From positions 1,730,001 to 1,794,000 of the forward strand of contig NC_018870.1 in the NCBI RefSeq assembly GCF_000305935.1: DNA of 64,000 nucleotides. The letters are read 5' to 3'. The stretch's first letter is position 1. The number at the start of each line of letters is the position of its first letter. Both the position numbers and the translations under genes were made by a program. The notes under the pieces are model-generated. The model ran no database searches. It worked only from the letters and a program-made list of their open reading frames with translations, and was not told where the DNA came from. This stretch comes from Thermacetogenium phaeum DSM 12270 (GTDB lineage: Bacteria > Bacillota > DSM-12270 > Thermacetogeniales > Thermacetogeniaceae). Positions 52,808-62,540 of the stretch are shown here, one piece after another.

Positions 52808-52883
52808 TGGTAGCCCTAACGGGACTCGAACCCGTGTCTCCACCTTGAGAGGGTGGTGTCCTAGACCGCTAGACGATAGGGCC
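52808..52883 (-). tRNA. tRNA-Glu (CTC)
   Basis: A 76-nt cloverleaf: acceptor GGCCCTA/TAGGGCT with one G-U pair, anticodon stem CCACC/GGTGG with loop CTCTCAA (anticodon CTC), T-arm GGTTCGAGTCC and encoded CCA. It lies downstream of tRNA-Gln on the same strand. Confidence 0.94.
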
Positions 52884-52891
52884 CTGTTTTC

Positions 52892-52965
52892 TGGCTGCGG
52901 GACCAGGATTCGAACCTGGGCTAGATGATCCAGAGTCACCTGTGCTACCGCTACACCATCCCGCA
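52892..52965 (-). tRNA. tRNA-Gln (CTG)
   Basis: A 74-nt cloverleaf: acceptor TGCGGGA/TCCCGCA, anticodon stem GGTGA/TCATC with loop CTCTGGA (anticodon CTG), T-arm GGTTCGAATCC, discriminator G and encoded CCA. Gln identity fits the weak first pair U1-A72. Confidence 0.92.
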
Positions 52966-53019
52966 TCCTTTTACGCCTATAAGTATACGCGAATCTTTAC
53001 CTTTCGTCAAGGATTTACT

Positions 53020-54409
53020 GGCTCTATGTCAATAGTTGTGGGATCAAATTTTGGGGGCAACATCCCAAGAACATTTTCTTAATGAAATGGGTACGATTTC
53101 CAACCCGAAGCTTAAGCGTTTTAGCATTTTAATTAGGGTGTTTTTACCTTCTATATAACCATTAGTGTAACGCCGGCCTTGCTGGGTATAACTTACGAGG
53201 TTTAATATTTCTGACTTCCAGGACTTGATAGTACGAGCCCATACCCGTCCTTCTGCATTTTCAGCGCATTCTGCATTTATGAGCCAACGGCTTAAAGCAG
53301 CTTCTGCCTCCTCTACCCGGTCCATCTTTAGGATCTGTCTCAAATCTTCCTTTAGCTGGTACAATTCATAGAGGGACGGGTATTTATTCTTAATTTCCTC
53401 TAGCTTTTCTTGTTGTCTGGGAGTAAGTTTCTCTTTAGCTTTAATCAAAGGTAGACGAGGTATATTCTCCTTGCTTGCTTCTTGCTCTATCTTTCGTGCT
53501 TCATTTAAGCGACGGTTAGCGTCCTGGATTACATGGAAGGGGTCTACTATTATCTTGGCTGAAGGAAAGACTGTTTTGATTAACTTACGCCAAGAATCTT
53601 TCATGTCAATTACTACTGCCTCTACTTTAACCCCAGCTTTCTTGAGCCCCTCTAGGTAACCCTTTATAGTTGCCTTTTTATCATCCTCTAAAACAGTCAA
53701 AGGCCTCTTGTCCGGTTCCAATCTCCCTACCACACATACAAAATCATTCCCGCTAAAGGATAGCTCATCTAAGGTTAACACTATAGGCTCTTGAGTATCA
53801 TTCCAAGGAAGACTAGGCTGGATATACTTGTCCACTAATCTTATAACCCTACTAGGATTAAGGTTTAATAGTTGGGCCGCATAGGTAAAGCTCATCCTCT
53901 GGGCATAATAAACTACTGTCTGCACCCCTAATCTTGTAAATCTGGCCCAGGGGCTGGTACCCGGAGGACGAAGGGTATAAGTCTTATGACAACGGCAACA
54001 CTTATACCGTACAGGGACCCAGGATAGAATAATCCACCTCCCGTATAAAAAAGCGTGACGAATTTTTCTTTCTTTGGGCTTCCGGTTTTCCTTTAAAAAG
54101 CCATGCCTATGTAATTTGCCTTCGTTGCATACAGGACATACCTCTGGAGGGTCTATGGTTACCTTTAACACAATATCCCCTGGGTCGTGGGGTTCTTCTA
54201 AAACGGGCTGTAATATTTTCTCAAAATTCTCTTGTCCTTCGAGGATGAACGTGTTAATCTTATGCATAGGGGCACTCCTTTCTTGAAGGGTTTTGTTTGC
54301 TAGCATTCAATTTGGATGTGCCCCCGTTCTTTTCCTCCTACAACCAAAACGTGCCTTCCTCCTTGCTTAATTCCATCTACCCCTATCCCACACTTTTTAT
54401 TATAGAGCC
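53020..54409 (-). mobile_element. ISL3-family insertion sequence
   Basis: Terminal repeats start GGCTCTAT at both ends and share GTGGGAT further in. Direct repeats GGATTTACT (53011-53019 and 54410-54418) flank the 1390-bp element; the usual ISL3 duplication is 8 bp. With an intact transposase, this looks like a complete, recent insertion. Confidence 0.88.
53044..54306 (-). CDS. ISL3-family transposase
   Basis: A 420-residue transposase (the first ATG may be residue 14, MHKINTFILEG). The N-terminal zinc-finger has CPVCNEGKLHRHG and CCRCHKTY. The DDE domain has Asp in LTLDELSFSGND, Asp in VVIDMKDSW and IIVDPFHVIQDANRR, and Glu in YTNGYIEGKNTLIKMLKR. The ORF is intact and nearly fills the element. 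It continues toward base 53044, close to the left terminal repeat. Confidence 0.94.
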   Translation of the reverse strand: MLANKTLQERSAPMHKINTFILEGQENFEKILQPVLEEPHDPGDIVLKVTIDPPEVCPVCNEGKLHRHGFLKENRKPKERKIRHAFLYGRWIILSWVPVRYKCCRCHKTYTLRPPGTSPWARFTRLGVQTVVYYAQRMSFTYAAQLLNLNPSRVIRLVDKYIQPSLPWNDTQEPIVLTLDELSFSGNDFVCVVGRLEPDKRPLTVLEDDKKATIKGYLEGLKKAGVKVEAVVIDMKDSWRKLIKTVFPSAKIIVDPFHVIQDANRRLNEARKIEQEASKENIPRLPLIKAKEKLTPRQQEKLEEIKNKYPSLYELYQLKEDLRQILKMDRVEEAEAALSRWLINAECAENAEGRVWARTIKSWKSEILNLVSYTQQGRRYTNGYIEGKNTLIKMLKRLSFGLEIVPISLRKCSWDVAPKI

Positions 54410-54473
54410 GGATTTACTCTTGAACGTCCATGTCAAGATCCAGTAGGTATTTTTAAATAAAATTTTTCCCCTT

Positions 54474-56157
54474 AAGAGACCTCGACGTTCAAAACCTTAA
54501 GCTTCAAAGCAATGGCTTTGACCTTGAATTTAACTGAAGATTGTTGAGATAAACTTGACAACCAGGTAGCTAGGAGGAACAGACAACAATAACACGTTAC
54601 CCCGTCGCAAAACATTTAACACATGCAGAGGCCAAGCTATCAGTGCTACTCGGAAAACCGGTTAGCAAATAAGAGCAGCAAATTCCGGCCGGGTCAGTTC
54701 CCGTAAAACATGTTTTATCCAGGGACGATCCGCAAAAGGCCCTTTTAATGCCGGTATTGTCGCCTGCAGCCATTCCCCTATTTCTCCGGCTTTTTGTTTT
54801 TCTACCGACTTTTCTACCGGTTTTATCTGCGCTATCTCCTTCAGCTTTCCATGTTCCACTGGCCAGCGCGAAGCATAATTGCTAAGCTCTCCGTTTGCTT
54901 TGGCAGCCAGAAGCCGGGCCATCCGGTCTCCTCCGGTTGTGGTCCACTTGGCCCCCAGGCGTTTCATCCGCCGTGCTACGTTGTGCTGAATCTGCCCTTC
55001 GATGGTTCCTAAACGTTTTGCTCCTGCCGAGTTAATAATCCCCGTCCAGTTCTCTTCAAGATAATGCAATAGCTTGATGAGCCTCTTTTTCCGGTTGCCT
55101 CTGGTTTTTTTGATTGCTTCTGTGAGTATTGCTTGGGTTTCCTGCCAGTTGCTATGAGAGATGGCTGCGCCTACTTTCTGAAAGGTTTCTTCGTCATACC
55201 AGAGGGCTTCGGTTAAATGCCTGTTTAGATGGTATGGGTCTAAGCAGTATACAGCACCGGGGAAGTATTCCAGCCCCTCTTTGATCCATTTTGCTCCATC
55301 GCCACCTATGTAGATCTCTTTGATCTGTTCTAAATCCCATTTCCCCCCAGCCCGAGCATAGCTCTCTTCCCAGGCCACTTGTCCTTCACTTAGGGTGCTT
55401 ACAACAAGCTTGTTTTGCAGGGCAAAGCGGTTCCGGCTAACTTGTTTCTTCCCTTCGTAGGTTACTATGTGTTTGATTTCTCCTCGCTTCTCTTTTTCCC
55501 GTTGCAGATTGACTATCACTCCGTCACCTTCAATATGCAACTCCCCAACCACTTCTTTCCCACCTGGTGCTCCTCCGTCTTCAAATACCGCCGCTCTCTT
55601 CTCTTCCCCTTCTCGCTGCAGTATTTCGCCTGCTTCTTGGGTGATATGCCAGATGGTCATGGTGCTTAATTTAGGTACAAGATAACTCAATATCTCCGCT
55701 GCCCGGCCAAAGGAAAGTTCGGTGCTTAGTTTGATTGCCAACTCTTTGAGGTAAGGAGTAACCCTGGCCCGCTCCGGCCAGCCCAGCAGTTCGTCTAAAA
55801 AGAATTTGGTTTCCCCGGTTTCTTTGTTCCTGTACAGGCGCCTTTTTAAGGGAAATTCCCCAAAGGTGCTGATGGCTGTTTTTGTCCGAAAACCGACAAC
55901 CTCCCAGATGCTCCGGTCTCGTTCATTCATCAGACGGGTATCGATCTTTTCTAATGCCCAGGTGAAAATCTGGTTACACACGTCCTGGCAGAGTTCGTGA
56001 ACCCCTTTCTCAAGCTCAGAGAAGTCTTCGCACTCTCCAATTAATTTGACTAAACCTTTGACAAAAAGAAGGACTGCCCCCACTATGTGGCGAATATCTA
56101 ACATGAGACCTCACACTCCTTTTTGGGGTGATAGATTTTGGGTGCCGAGGTCTCTTT
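54474..56157 (-). mobile_element. ISLre2-type (UPF0236) insertion sequence
   Basis: Terminal repeats AAGAGACCTCGRC at 54474-54487 and their complement at 56145-56157 bracket an intact transposase ORF. I cannot define a clear target duplication. The element lies between the ISL3 element and gltX. Confidence 0.75.
54662..56104 (-). CDS. ISLre2-family transposase (UPF0236)
   Basis: A 480-residue transposase of the UPF0236/ISLre2 group, full length. Family words include RTKTAISTFGEFPLKRRLY, ELHIEGDGVIVNLQ, EIYIGGDGAKWIKEGLEYFP, CLDPYHLNRHL and the C-terminal AKWTTTGGDRMARLLAAKAN. The GDG and GGDGA aspartates are likely catalytic. The ORF has no visible damage. Confidence 0.93.
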   Translation of the reverse strand: MLDIRHIVGAVLLFVKGLVKLIGECEDFSELEKGVHELCQDVCNQIFTWALEKIDTRLMNERDRSIWEVVGFRTKTAISTFGEFPLKRRLYRNKETGETKFFLDELLGWPERARVTPYLKELAIKLSTELSFGRAAEILSYLVPKLSTMTIWHITQEAGEILQREGEEKRAAVFEDGGAPGGKEVVGELHIEGDGVIVNLQREKEKRGEIKHIVTYEGKKQVSRNRFALQNKLVVSTLSEGQVAWEESYARAGGKWDLEQIKEIYIGGDGAKWIKEGLEYFPGAVYCLDPYHLNRHLTEALWYDEETFQKVGAAISHSNWQETQAILTEAIKKTRGNRKKRLIKLLHYLEENWTGIINSAGAKRLGTIEGQIQHNVARRMKRLGAKWTTTGGDRMARLLAAKANGELSNYASRWPVEHGKLKEIAQIKPVEKSVEKQKAGEIGEWLQATIPALKGPFADRPWIKHVLRELTRPEFAALIC

Positions 56158-56188
56158 TCTTTTTAAGAAGCCGATCCCCTTCTTTTAC

Positions 56189-57688
56189 CTACTGAAATTT
56201 TACATGGCCCTCTTGAACAACCAAGCCTTTGATGAAGTTAATTGCCCGTTCGAGCCTGTTCAATGTCTTCTCCTTCCCCAGAATCACCATGATATCAAAG
56301 AGCCCTGGGCCCATCGTCCGGCCGGTAAGGGCGAGCCTGGTTGGATGGATGATCTCCCCGGCTTTGATGCCCAGTTCCGCGCTCAGATCCCGGTAAGCTT
56401 TTTCTGTGCTTTCGAGATCGAAAGGCTCAGTTTCGGCAAGCCTCCTGCGGGCCATCTCCAGACGCTCCGCTACACCTGCCTTCTGGAAATGCTTCCGAAC
56501 ACCCTTTTCGTCATAAGAAAAGTCGTCGCTGAAGAAGTACTCAGAGGCCTCGGCGATCTCGGCAAGAGTTTTAACACGGGTGCGGACGGCACCCACCACC
56601 TTCCGGATGTACTCCATCTCCTCAGGGGTTGGCTCTGCCGGGATCAGGTTCTTACGCTGCAAAAAAGGAACGGCCAGATCGACGATAAGGTCGAGGTCCT
56701 CCTGGTTCAAGTAATGGCCGTTGATCCAGGTCAGCTTTTTAAGATCGTAGATCGCCGCCGTCTTCCCCACCCTCTCCAGGGTGAACTGGCGCACCAGTTC
56801 CGTAATGGAAAGGATCTCCTCTTCCCCCTCCGGTGACCAGCCCAGGAGGGCCAGATAGTTGATCAAAGCTGCCGGCAGATAACCCATGTCCCGGAATTCC
56901 TCCACCGAGGTGGCCCCGTGGCGTTTGCTCAGCTTACTGCGGTCCGGCGCCAGGATCATGGGAACATGGGCAAAAACGGGCAACGGCCGGTCAATTGCCT
57001 GATAGATCAGAATTTGCCGCGGGGTGTTGGACAGGTGTTCCTCGGCACGCAGAATGTGGGTGATCTTCATAAAGGCATCATCCACCACGCAGGCAAAGTT
57101 GTAAGTCGGCATGCCGTTCGATTTCACGATAATGAAGTCATCGAGAACGTCGTGTGAAAAAGAAACATCCCCGCGGAAATAGTCGTGGACAACCGTCTCC
57201 CCCACATCAGGCACGCGGAGCCTGACGGCAGGGCGCAGCCCCTTCTCTTCTTTTTTGAGCCTCTCCGCCGTTGTCAGGTGACGGCATCTCCCGTCATAGC
57301 GGGGCGCCTTTCCTTCGGCCAGCGCCTGCTTCCGCCGCTCCGCCAGTTCTTCGGGCGTGCAGTAGCAGTAGTACGCCAAACCTTTAGCCACCAGATCCTG
57401 AGCAACCTCTTCATAGAGTGACAGACGCTGGGATTGAAAGTAGGGCCCGTATTCTCCTCCCACCTCCGGCCCCTCATCCCAGTCAATACCAAGCCAGCGG
57501 AGCGCCGAGAGGATCCCCCGCGTCGACTCCTCCGTGGAACGGACGAGATCGGTATCATCTATACGCAAGATCAAACGTCCCCCGTTGTGGCGGGCAAAAA
57601 GCCAGTTGAATAAGGCCGTCCGGGCACCCCCGATGTGCAGGTCTCCTGTAGGACTGGGCGCAAAGCGCACCCTGATATTCCTGTCCAT
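56189..57688 (-). CDS. gltX: Glutamyl-tRNA synthetase
   Basis: A 499-residue class I synthetase charging tRNA-Glu (and, in bacteria lacking glnS, tRNA-Gln for later amidation). The HIGH-type motif is [20 protein letters not shown], the KMSKS-type motif is KLSKRHG, and the C-terminal anticodon-binding domain is complete. The tRNA-Glu and tRNA-Gln genes lie downstream on the same strand, separated by the two IS elements. Confidence 0.96.
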   Translation of the reverse strand: MDRNIRVRFAPSPTGDLHIGGARTALFNWLFARHNGGRLILRIDDTDLVRSTEESTRGILSALRWLGIDWDEGPEVGGEYGPYFQSQRLSLYEEVAQDLVAKGLAYYCYCTPEELAERRKQALAEGKAPRYDGRCRHLTTAERLKKEEKGLRPAVRLRVPDVGETVVHDYFRGDVSFSHDVLDDFIIVKSNGMPTYNFACVVDDAFMKITHILRAEEHLSNTPRQILIYQAIDRPLPVFAHVPMILAPDRSKLSKRHGATSVEEFRDMGYLPAALINYLALLGWSPEGEEEILSITELVRQFTLERVGKTAAIYDLKKLTWINGHYLNQEDLDLIVDLAVPFLQRKNLIPAEPTPEEMEYIRKVVGAVRTRVKTLAEIAEASEYFFSDDFSYDEKGVRKHFQKAGVAERLEMARRRLAETEPFDLESTEKAYRDLSAELGIKAGEIIHPTRLALTGRTMGPGLFDIMVILGKEKTLNRLERAINFIKGLVVQEGHVKFQ

Positions 57689-57851
57689 AATCTATCCCTC
57701 CGTTTTTTAAGAATGCCCGCTTTTACCAGTATACCACAGCCGATACTAAAAAAAAGTGCTTCCCTGTCATGGTTTTAAACAGCTGCCTGCTGCACATTGC
57801 ACCAGGATGTGGCACATTATAAAATAAAAGTAAGATGGGAGGTGAACCAGG

Positions 57852-58331
57852 ATGAAAAAACCGAAAACGGGCCCCAGCCCATTTGAACTCCTCAAGTTTC
57901 CCGGCTCCTTCTGGCCATTCGGAAAGAAAAAAAAGGGCAAGCGGGAAACCGAGGACGAAGATGAAGAGCTGTATTCCCTGTATCAAGCAAGAGAAAACTG
58001 GAAGAAAGCGCTCCTAAAGAAAAAAGCCGGACAGTACGACATGGCGACGATTTACTTCCGAAAATCCCTCGAAATGCTCATCAAAGCAAACTGCCCCGGT
58101 TACGTCTCACCTGCCGAACGCAACCTCTTAAATCTTTCCAAGAAAGCATTCCCCGCATTACCAGAGCAAATTCGCAGTGCCATCACCTTCCTTAACCCGC
58201 ATTACACCCTTGTCAAGAGTGTTTATACCCCTGACTTTGCCGATGAAGTCCACGAACAAGCCAGACTGGTGGCCGAATGGATCTTCTCCCAAAGCTCTAA
58301 GCTGAAAAGATTCGAACTCGACCCCCGGTGA
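57852..58331 (+). CDS. HEPN-domain-like protein
   Basis: A 159-residue protein. A basic and acidic low-complexity N-terminus (GKKKKGKRETEDEDEE) is followed by a helical domain of about 110 residues (LYQARENWKKALLKKKAGQYDMATIYFRKSLEMLIKA read in pieces) that resembles HEPN domains. The Rx4-6H ribonuclease motif typical of HEPN toxins is not apparent. A good site (GGGAGGTGA) precedes the ATG. Partner and function unknown. Confidence 0.65.
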   Translation: MKKPKTGPSPFELLKFPGSFWPFGKKKKGKRETEDEDEELYSLYQARENWKKALLKKKAGQYDMATIYFRKSLEMLIKANCPGYVSPAERNLLNLSKKAFPALPEQIRSAITFLNPHYTLVKSVYTPDFADEVHEQARLVAEWIFSQSSKLKRFELDPR

Positions 58332-58567
58332 TATTACAATAAATTACTCATCTTCCAGGTAACAATACGTATGGAAGGCGCTCATTACGGCAATTCTACT
58401 TTCAAAGGCTTTCCACTGTAGGCGGTAATTTCTACCCTTTCAAGGGAAGAACCTCACCGGGTCAAAAAACGGTCCCCCCGTTTGGGCCAGCCAATAACGA
58501 ACAAAGCATAAGCATCAGAGCCTAAAGAACCGATCATTAAAGAATCTGTAAAGGAGATGGACAATCG

Positions 58568-58864
58568 GTGGCATCAAGATGGCATCCTCACGTCTACGAA
58601 AACGACCGGGGGACCTTCGCCGTTTTTCCCGAACTCTGCAAAGGATGCGGGCTGTGTATTGAAAAGTGCCCCACCAACGTCATCGAGTGGTCCCATCACC
58701 TGGCCTTTAACGGGGTGCCGACCGTGGAACCTCGTATGAAGGGCTGCATCGTTTGTGGAACCTGCCAGACGGTCTGCCCTGATGCGGCTATTGCCATCTT
58801 CCGCCATGACGGGAAGAACCCACCGGCCGCCGAACCCCGGGAGGCCAAAGAGACGGCGCCTTGA
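58568..58864 (+). CDS. 2[4Fe-4S] ferredoxin-type protein
   Basis: A 98-residue iron-sulfur protein. Two complete cluster motifs are present: CKGCGLCIEKCP (about residues 24-35) and CIVCGTCQTVCP (about 60-71). The start is GTG 58568 after AAAGGAGATGG. The sequence resembles the small delta-type ferredoxin subunits of 2-oxoacid:ferredoxin oxidoreductases, but no alpha, beta or gamma subunit follows. It converges with the sortase gene 3 bp away. Confidence 0.88.
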   Translation: MASRWHPHVYENDRGTFAVFPELCKGCGLCIEKCPTNVIEWSHHLAFNGVPTVEPRMKGCIVCGTCQTVCPDAAIAIFRHDGKNPPAAEPREAKETAP

Positions 58865-58867
58865 GGC

Positions 58868-59431
58868 TCAGGTTTCGGCAGGTAAAGCCCTGACAACTAT
58901 CCTGCGACCGGAGCTAACAGGAAGATCACAGGTGATGAGGGTCAAGCTGCTGCTCGCGCTGGGTTTAAGAACTGAGAGATCGTCATCCGGCACCGTCTGC
59001 ACGCTTTCCACAATATAGGTGATCTTCTTGCCGCCGGAGGATATGAAGATCTCGTCCCCCTGTTGCAATTCGTCAAGTTCCCTGAACCACGCTCCAAAGA
59101 CATTGCGGTGTGCTGCTATAATGACATTCCCAGGCATTCCCGGGTAAACTCCACGGGCATCCAGTCCGGGGCCTTTACTCAGGGCTTTACTCTCCGTTCC
59201 TTCGACAACAACAGCCTCCAGGGAAATGGCCGGAATCGTTAGAAGAAAGGGAGGTCTGATGCAGGGTGGCGTTTCTGGTGCCAGTGCTGCAGGCCCTGCA
59301 GCCCTCTTATCCCGCTCCAGCTCCTGCCGCATCAGAAACTGGCTATAATAACCGTATCCTTTGCCCAACAGGGGCGTCAGAATGAGTAGCAGACCAACGG
59401 CAATCAACAGCCATCCGATTTTGCGGCGCAC
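58868..59431 (-). CDS. Sortase, class D-like
   Basis: A 187-residue membrane-anchored transpeptidase from GTG 59431 (GGGGGG site); the longer reading from 59560 lacks a signal. The N-terminal membrane segment is KIGWLLIAVGLLLILTPLL. Catalytic His is in VIIAAHRNVFG, Cys in LTLITCDLP and Arg in SGRRIVVRA. It would attach LPxTG-type proteins to the cell wall or polymerise pili; no such substrate is seen in the window. Confidence 0.9.
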   Translation of the reverse strand: MRRKIGWLLIAVGLLLILTPLLGKGYGYYSQFLMRQELERDKRAAGPAALAPETPPCIRPPFLLTIPAISLEAVVVEGTESKALSKGPGLDARGVYPGMPGNVIIAAHRNVFGAWFRELDELQQGDEIFISSGGKKITYIVESVQTVPDDDLSVLKPSASSSLTLITCDLPVSSGRRIVVRALPAET

Positions 59432-59641
59432 TTTTGCTCCCCCCGGATAAGTCGCACTCAATTCTTTATTCAACCGGCAGCTGCCCGATCCCTGCCTTCC
59501 CAAAGCACGCAGAAAAAAGATGCAGCCGGCTGCTGCAGCAACAACTATTCGGGATATCATTCAAGCGGCCGAACCGGCCGTGGAAAGAGGCAGATAAGCG
59601 CAGGGCAGGAATGCGAATCTTAGCGAAGCCTGCGGTCGATG

Positions 59642-59700
59642 TAAAAAGGGCTTTTTCGAGGGCAAACGCCCGTCGCTCGAGAAAAAGCCCGCAGGTTTTT
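59642..59700 (-). terminator. Bidirectional terminator
   Basis: The stem GGGCTTTTTC/GAAAAAGCCC (59648-59657 with 59681-59690) extends through a bulge by GAG/CTC. T-runs lie on both sides (T6 at 59695-59700 for plus, T5 on the minus side). It ends the FmdB-like/CoA-disulfide-reductase transcript. Confidence 0.8.
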
Positions 59701-59745
59701 TATAGAGGTTTTATAGAGGGCAAACTACCCCCGGCATCAGAACCT

Positions 59746-59937
59746 TCAGCCGCCGGTAGGTGTTTTACCCCCGCTTCCGCAGCTTTTAAAAAAGGACTTC
59801 ACGGAAAAAGGCGAAATCAACCGCCTTACGTTCTTTGCGCCGCACTTCGGGCACTGCACGTTGCTCTTTTCCGAAAAACTCGCCAAAACCGAAAACCTCT
59901 CATCGCATACCTTGCAGCGGTACTCATAAATAGGCAT
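59746..59937 (-). CDS. FmdB-family zinc ribbon protein
   Basis: A 63-residue protein with the FmdB signature MPIYEYRCKVCDERFSVLAS and a second CPKCGAKNVRR pair, a zinc ribbon. I chose ATG 59937, nine bases into the open frame, because GAGGGG is correctly spaced. Role unknown; family members may be regulatory or metal-binding. It is 39 bp downstream of the large sulfur oxidoreductase gene. Confidence 0.88.
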   Translation of the reverse strand: MPIYEYRCKVCDERFSVLASFSEKSNVQCPKCGAKNVRRLISPFSVKSFFKSCGSGGKTPTGG

Positions 59938-59976
59938 CAGAATCACCCCTCATTCAAATCGTTGATTAGTTGCCGG

Positions 59977-62463
59977 TTAAATAAAGAGAGTGGTCCCCGA
60001 CTTATCCGCTTCATTGAGAAATGTAGCCACTCCGCCGATTTCCACCCCTTCGATCAGCTCCTCCTTCTTGATTCCCATAATCTCCATAGTCATATTGCAG
60101 GCCACCAGCCTTACGTTCAAACGCCGGGCCTGTTCAATCAACTGTTCCAGGGAGGCGACGTTCTTCTGCTGCATGATCCGGCGGATCAGGCGCGGCCCCA
60201 GCCCCAACATATTCATCTTGGAAAGCGGCAAGCCGGTGCTTCCCTGGGGCATCATCTTGCCTAACAGGCGCTCCATAAAGCCCTTGTTCAAAGCGACCTG
60301 GGGTTTCCTGCGCAGGATGTTCAACCCCCAGAAGGTAAAGAACATGGTGACCTTCTTCCCCATGGAGGCCGAACCGTTGGCGATAATAAAAGAGGCTATT
60401 GCCTTATCGAGGTCACCGCTGAAAACGACAAAGGTGTTCTGATCCCTGTTTTGGGGGACTAATGAAGATGCCACAGCATCCGAAGCGGTGCCGTCTCCCC
60501 GCCCCTTCCTGATCAGGGCCTTGATAACAGCTCCTTCTTCTTCGACTTTCAGCAGCCGGTTTCCGGTGTTGGCACACCAGGACTTGATGTCGTTCAGAAA
60601 TCCCGGATCGGTTGCCGAAACCGCAACCATATCTCCATCTTTGAGGTTCTTCATCGTCTGAAAAACCTGTACGATCGGCCCCGGGCACTGCAAGCCGCGT
60701 GCGTCTATTTCCACCGTCTTCCCGGCCGGTGCAGAACTCACTTCAGTTTTCCTCATCTGTTCCGCATCTTGCTCCCCGCTGGCCATCGGATCCTGCTTCA
60801 TCCACTTCTCCTCCTCCTTCACCGGATGGTAGGTCAGCCATCCACCGCTCAAGTTCCTGACCTTCGGAAAACCGTTCTGTACCAGAATGCGATACGCCAG
60901 GTAACCCCTCAAACCGACCCGACAGTAGATTATGATCTCCTTATCCTTAGGGATCTCCCCCAGGCGCCTTCTGATCTCGTCCACAGGGATGTTCACCGCA
61001 CCCGGTATATGGCCGGCCTCAAACTCGGCCGGTGTGCGCACATCGATAAGCAGGGAGGACGCTCTGTCAAGCCCGTCGATCTGGTGCCAGTGGATCACCC
61101 GCAGATCACCGTTGACGATGTTTCCGGCCACATACCCCGCCATGTTCACAGGGTCCTTGGCGGAAGAAAAGGGAGGAGCATAGGCCAGCTCCAGTTCCTG
61201 GAGGTCAAAGACCGTGTCCCCCCTCCTGATGGCTGCCGCCAGAACATCTATCCGCTTGTCAACCCCTTCGCGCCCGACGATTTGGGCACCCAAAATCTTC
61301 CCGCCGGCCGGATCGAAAAGCAGCTTGATGTGCATGGTAACGGAGCCGGGATAGTAGCCGGCGTGGGAACCGGGATGGGTATAAGATACCTCATAGGGTA
61401 TTCCCAGGTTCTTCAAAATCTTCTCATTGGCACCTGTTGCCGCAGCGACCAGATCAAACACCTTAACAATGGCCGTACCCTGGGTTCCCCCGTAAGCAGC
61501 ATCCCTCCCGGCAATAATATCCGCCACAATGCGCCCCTGTTTGTTGGCGGGGCCTGCCAGCGGAATCACAGTTTGCCGGCCGGTAACAAAATCCTTAAAT
61601 TCGATGGCATCACCAATAGCAAAAATGTGCGGATCGGAGGTCTGCAGGCGCTCATTGACGAGAATACCGCCCTGCTCCCCGACGGCGAGCCCCGCCCGCC
61701 TGGCCAGCTCCACTTCCGGCCTCACGCCGACGGCCATGATCACCAGTTCGACCGGGATCTCCCGGCCGCTTTGGAGGACGACCTTCTCCACCAGCCCTTC
61801 CTTCTGCCCGAAGGAACCGACACCGTCATTGAGAATCAAATTAATCCCCTTATCCCTCAGGTGATGGTGCAGGAAAACGGCCATCTCGTAATCCAGCGGG
61901 GGCAGCACCTGGTTCGCCATCTCTATTAAAAAAGTTTGGATGCCCAGCCGGTGCAGGTTTTCCGCCATCTCCAGCCCGATAAAACCTCCCCCCACCACCG
62001 CAGCCCTGGTTATCTTCCTCTCTTCTATGAACCCTTTGATGGCGTCCACGTCCGGAATACTGCGGACGGCAAAGACATTCTCGGCTTTACTCCCCGGTAG
62101 CGGGGGAAGCACCGGGGAGGCCCCCGGAGAGAGGATTAAATAGTCGTACGATTCGGAATATGTATGCCCGCTTCTTTCCCGCACCACAACCTCTTTCTTG
62201 TCGGTCCTGATCTCGATCGCTTCGCTGTTGACACGAACATCGATATTAAAGCGGTCCCGCATCACCTGCGGGGTCTGCACCAGGAGCTTTTTCCTGTCGC
62301 TGATGACCCTGCCGACATAGTAGGGCAGCCCGCAGTTGGCGTAGGATATATGCTCTCCTCTTTCAAAAATGATTATCTCCGCCTGTTCATCCAGGCGCCG
62401 CAACCTAGCAGCAGCACTGGCACCACCGGCCACACCGCCGACGATCAATACTTTCTTCCCCAT
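59977..62463 (-). CDS. CoA-disulfide-reductase / rhodanese / TusA / DsrE2 fusion protein
   Basis: An 828-residue four-domain protein of cytoplasmic sulfane-sulfur metabolism. Residues 1-445 are an FAD/NAD(P)H oxidoreductase with the single active Cys in SYANCGLPYYVG. About 455-555 is a rhodanese with Cys in IIYCRVGLRGY. About 590-660 is a TusA domain with DARGLQCPGPIV. About 680-828 is a DsrE-type domain (FVVFSGDLDKAIASFIIANG). Together they could relay persulfide sulfur between CoA or protein thiols. The start is ATG 62463 after GGGGTG. An ArsR gene lies 77 bp upstream. Confidence 0.93.
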   Translation of the reverse strand: MGKKVLIVGGVAGGASAAARLRRLDEQAEIIIFERGEHISYANCGLPYYVGRVISDRKKLLVQTPQVMRDRFNIDVRVNSEAIEIRTDKKEVVVRERSGHTYSESYDYLILSPGASPVLPPLPGSKAENVFAVRSIPDVDAIKGFIEERKITRAAVVGGGFIGLEMAENLHRLGIQTFLIEMANQVLPPLDYEMAVFLHHHLRDKGINLILNDGVGSFGQKEGLVEKVVLQSGREIPVELVIMAVGVRPEVELARRAGLAVGEQGGILVNERLQTSDPHIFAIGDAIEFKDFVTGRQTVIPLAGPANKQGRIVADIIAGRDAAYGGTQGTAIVKVFDLVAAATGANEKILKNLGIPYEVSYTHPGSHAGYYPGSVTMHIKLLFDPAGGKILGAQIVGREGVDKRIDVLAAAIRRGDTVFDLQELELAYAPPFSSAKDPVNMAGYVAGNIVNGDLRVIHWHQIDGLDRASSLLIDVRTPAEFEAGHIPGAVNIPVDEIRRRLGEIPKDKEIIIYCRVGLRGYLAYRILVQNGFPKVRNLSGGWLTYHPVKEEEKWMKQDPMASGEQDAEQMRKTEVSSAPAGKTVEIDARGLQCPGPIVQVFQTMKNLKDGDMVAVSATDPGFLNDIKSWCANTGNRLLKVEEEGAVIKALIRKGRGDGTASDAVASSLVPQNRDQNTFVVFSGDLDKAIASFIIANGSASMGKKVTMFFTFWGLNILRRKPQVALNKGFMERLLGKMMPQGSTGLPLSKMNMLGLGPRLIRRIMQQKNVASLEQLIEQARRLNVRLVACNMTMEIMGIKKEELIEGVEIGGVATFLNEADKSGTTLFI

Positions 62464-62540
62464 CACTTAACACCCCTTATCCATATATAATAATAAACTG
62501 ATATAAAAACCACAAAATAGCCCCCCGCATGGAAGGCGAA

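Noticed and set aside
58568-58864. Part of a 2-oxoacid:ferredoxin oxidoreductase operon
   Set aside because: The delta-like ferredoxin gene stands alone; the next gene is a convergent sortase.
60769-61929. Plus-strand ORF of 386 codons inside the CoA-disulfide-reductase gene
   Set aside because: Shadow frame, with low-complexity Asp/His/Pro composition and no motifs.
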